This document shows, piece after piece, positions 14,524 to 15,739 of a stretch of DNA of 15,739 nucleotides. Positions within the stretch are counted from its first letter, which is position 1. Each line of letters starts with the position of its first letter. Origin of the DNA: CAYVKM01 sp964452045 (lineage in GTDB: Bacteria; Calditrichota; Calditrichia; RBG-13-44-9); NCBI GenBank assembly GCA_964452045.1, contig CAYVKM010000086.1, positions 1-15,739 on the forward strand. The letters run 5' to 3'. The notes under the pieces are model-generated. The model had not been told where the DNA came from. It was given only the letters and a program-made list of their open reading frames with translations, and made no database searches. The translations under genes and the position numbers were made by a program.

Positions 14524-15739
14524 TTATTTATATTCCGAAACCGATAATACGGCGTTATGTCCGCCAAATCCAAATGTGTTGCTAATGGCCGCCTTCACTT
14601 TTCTCTCCACCGGTTGATTTGGTGTATAATTCAAATCACAATCGGGGTCCGGCTCTTCATAATTAATGGTTGGCGGAATAATACCATTATTGATTGCCAG
14701 AACAGAAGCAATTAACTCAACGCCGCCCGCTGCACCCAATAAATGGCCAACCATTGATTTGGTGGAACTGACATTTAATTTATAGGCATATTCCCCGAAC
14801 AGGGTTTTTATGGCTTCACTTTCAGATCTATCGTTATAGGGAGTTGAGGTACCATGCGCGTTTATATATTGCACATCCTCAAGATTCAGGCCACCATCAG
14901 CCAGACATTGTCGTATAGCCCTCACGGCGCCTTCACCACCGGGTGATGGTGCGGTAATATGGTGCGCATCGGCAGTAAAGCCGATGCCCCGCATTTCGGC
15001 ATAAATCCTGGCACCGCGTTTTTTGGCGTGTTCCAGCTCTTCTAAAACAACGATTCCTGCACCTTCGCCCATGACGAAACCATCCCGGTTCTTATCAAAA
15101 GGACGGCTGGCATGTTTTGGGTCATCATTTCGAGTAGATATCGCTTTCATTGAATTGAACCCGGCTACTCCCATGGGACAAATAGCAGCTTCTGAGCCAC
15201 CGGTGACCATCAGATCCGCATCTCCGCGTTGAATTGTTTTGAAAGCATTTCCAATATTATGTGATGCCGTGGCGCAGGCAGAAACTGAAGCGTAGTTTGG
15301 TCCTTTGAATCCATATTTTATAGAAATATGACCGGCTGCGATATCTATGATCATCAGCGGGATAAAAAAGGGACTGACCCGGCGTGGGCCACCTTCCATA
15401 TATTTTGTATGTTCTTGTTCAAATGACTGAATCCCCCCGATTCCCGAGCCAAAGATAACCCCAACCCGATCTCTATTTACCTTCTCTATTACCAGTCCGG
15501 AATCCCTGATGGCCTCTTCTGCAGCAACAATGGCAAACTGGGTAAAAAGATCCAAACGCTTTGATTCCTTGGGCGAAATAACATTTTCAGGAGGAGTTAA
15601 ATTTTTAACCTCACAGGCAAATTTCGTAGCATATTGCCCTGCATCAAATCTGGTAATCATATCGGCACCACTTTTCCCGGCCATCATTCCATCCCAAAAT
15701 TCCTGTACCGAATTACCCAGCGGCGTTACCGCACCCAAA
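14524..15739 (-). CDS. fabF: 3-oxoacyl-[acyl-carrier-protein] synthase II (KAS II), 5' end cut by window
   Basis: This enzyme extends fatty acids by condensing malonyl-ACP with acyl-ACP in the cytoplasm. The visible 404 residues are a complete thiolase-fold condensing enzyme apart from the first eight or so residues. The Cys-His-His triad is clear: Cys155 in SACATASH, His295 in NAHGTSTP and His332 in MVGHLLGAAGG, with Lys327 just before the last. Their spacing equals that of E. coli FabF (163/303/340) with a constant offset of eight, so only the N-terminal tip lies beyond the window. The first visible codon, TTG at 15738-15736, is an internal Leu of the usual TG-x-GAVTPLG start, not the real start. 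The GFGGHN motif near the C terminus is intact. The rnc gene follows 15 bases after its TAA stop. It belongs to the conserved chromosomal backbone, not to the polysaccharide locus. Confidence 0.97.
   Translation of the reverse strand, partial: LGAVTPLGNSVQEFWDGMMAGKSGADMITRFDAGQYATKFACEVKNLTPPENVISPKESKRLDLFTQFAIVAAEEAIRDSGLVIEKVNRDRVGVIFGSGIGGIQSFEQEHTKYMEGGPRRVSPFFIPLMIIDIAAGHISIKYGFKGPNYASVSACATASHNIGNAFKTIQRGDADLMVTGGSEAAICPMGVAGFNSMKAISTRNDDPKHASRPFDKNRDGFVMGEGAGIVVLEELEHAKKRGARIYAEMRGIGFTADAHHITAPSPGGEGAVRAIRQCLADGGLNLEDVQYINAHGTSTPYNDRSESEAIKTLFGEYAYKLNVSSTKSMVGHLLGAAGGVELIASVLAINNGIIPPTINYEEPDPDCDLNYTPNQPVERKVKAAISNTFGFGGHNAVLSVSEYK

Noticed and set aside
1..15739. Defence system, prophage, CRISPR array, transposon or RNA gene
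   Set aside because: Every long minus-strand frame has a housekeeping or polysaccharide assignment, no regularly spaced repeats appear, and I found no transposase, integrase, tRNA-like or rRNA-like stretch.

Overview
This window carries fourteen protein genes, all on the minus strand, so the biological reading order runs from position 15739 down to 1. It holds the end of a housekeeping block (fabF, rnc) followed by a Wzx/Wzy-type surface-polysaccharide (O-antigen or capsule) locus. I see no tRNA, rRNA, CRISPR array, insertion sequence or phage gene. The organism looks like a Gram-negative bacterium of the Bacteroidota/FCB side of the tree (for example Ignavibacteria, Calditrichota or a related candidate phylum). 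The reasons are an AT-rich genome, the fabF-rnc pair, many starts without a Shine-Dalgarno sequence, and a long SLBB-type outer-membrane exporter paired with a Wzz-like protein that has no kinase domain. This placement is an inference; no marker here is decisive.

Layout in transcription order: (1) 15739-13717, fabF (cut by the window edge) and rnc, 15 bases apart. (2) 13593-10814, export and chain-length machinery: a signal-peptide-bearing polysaccharide export protein with SLBB repeats, then a Wzz-like inner-membrane protein. (3) 10827-7210, a tightly overlapped block of Wzx flippase, GT2 glycosyltransferase and Wzy polymerase (overlaps of 14, about 11-17 and 4 bases). (4) 7174-4724, two GT4 glycosyltransferases set apart by AT-rich gaps. 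(5) 4599-30, sugar-nucleotide and priming enzymes: a PglD/NeuD-like acyltransferase, an extended-SDR epimerase or reductase, a LegC/PglE-type aminotransferase, a small PglC-like phosphoglycosyl transferase, and a second DegT-family aminotransferase of the FdtB/WbpE/VioA type. The locus probably continues past position 1.

How the genes would work together (inference from families): the two aminotransferases and the acyltransferase make acetamido/amino-deoxy sugar nucleotides. The phosphoglycosyl transferase puts the first sugar on undecaprenyl phosphate. Three glycosyltransferases extend the repeat unit, Wzx flips it, Wzy polymerises it, the Wzz-like protein sets chain length, and the SLBB protein exports it. 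Enzymes that should supply the aminotransferase substrates (a 4,6-dehydratase, and a ketoisomerase or dehydrogenase) are absent from the window.

Nothing here amounts to a wholly new system. The points most worth checking are an Asn in place of the catalytic Asp in the phosphoglycosyl transferase, a Pgl-like (bacillosamine-type) gene block inside a Wzy locus, 8-9 base homopolymer tracts in several glycan genes including one at codons 4-6, and a nested inverted repeat in the largest gene-free gap.
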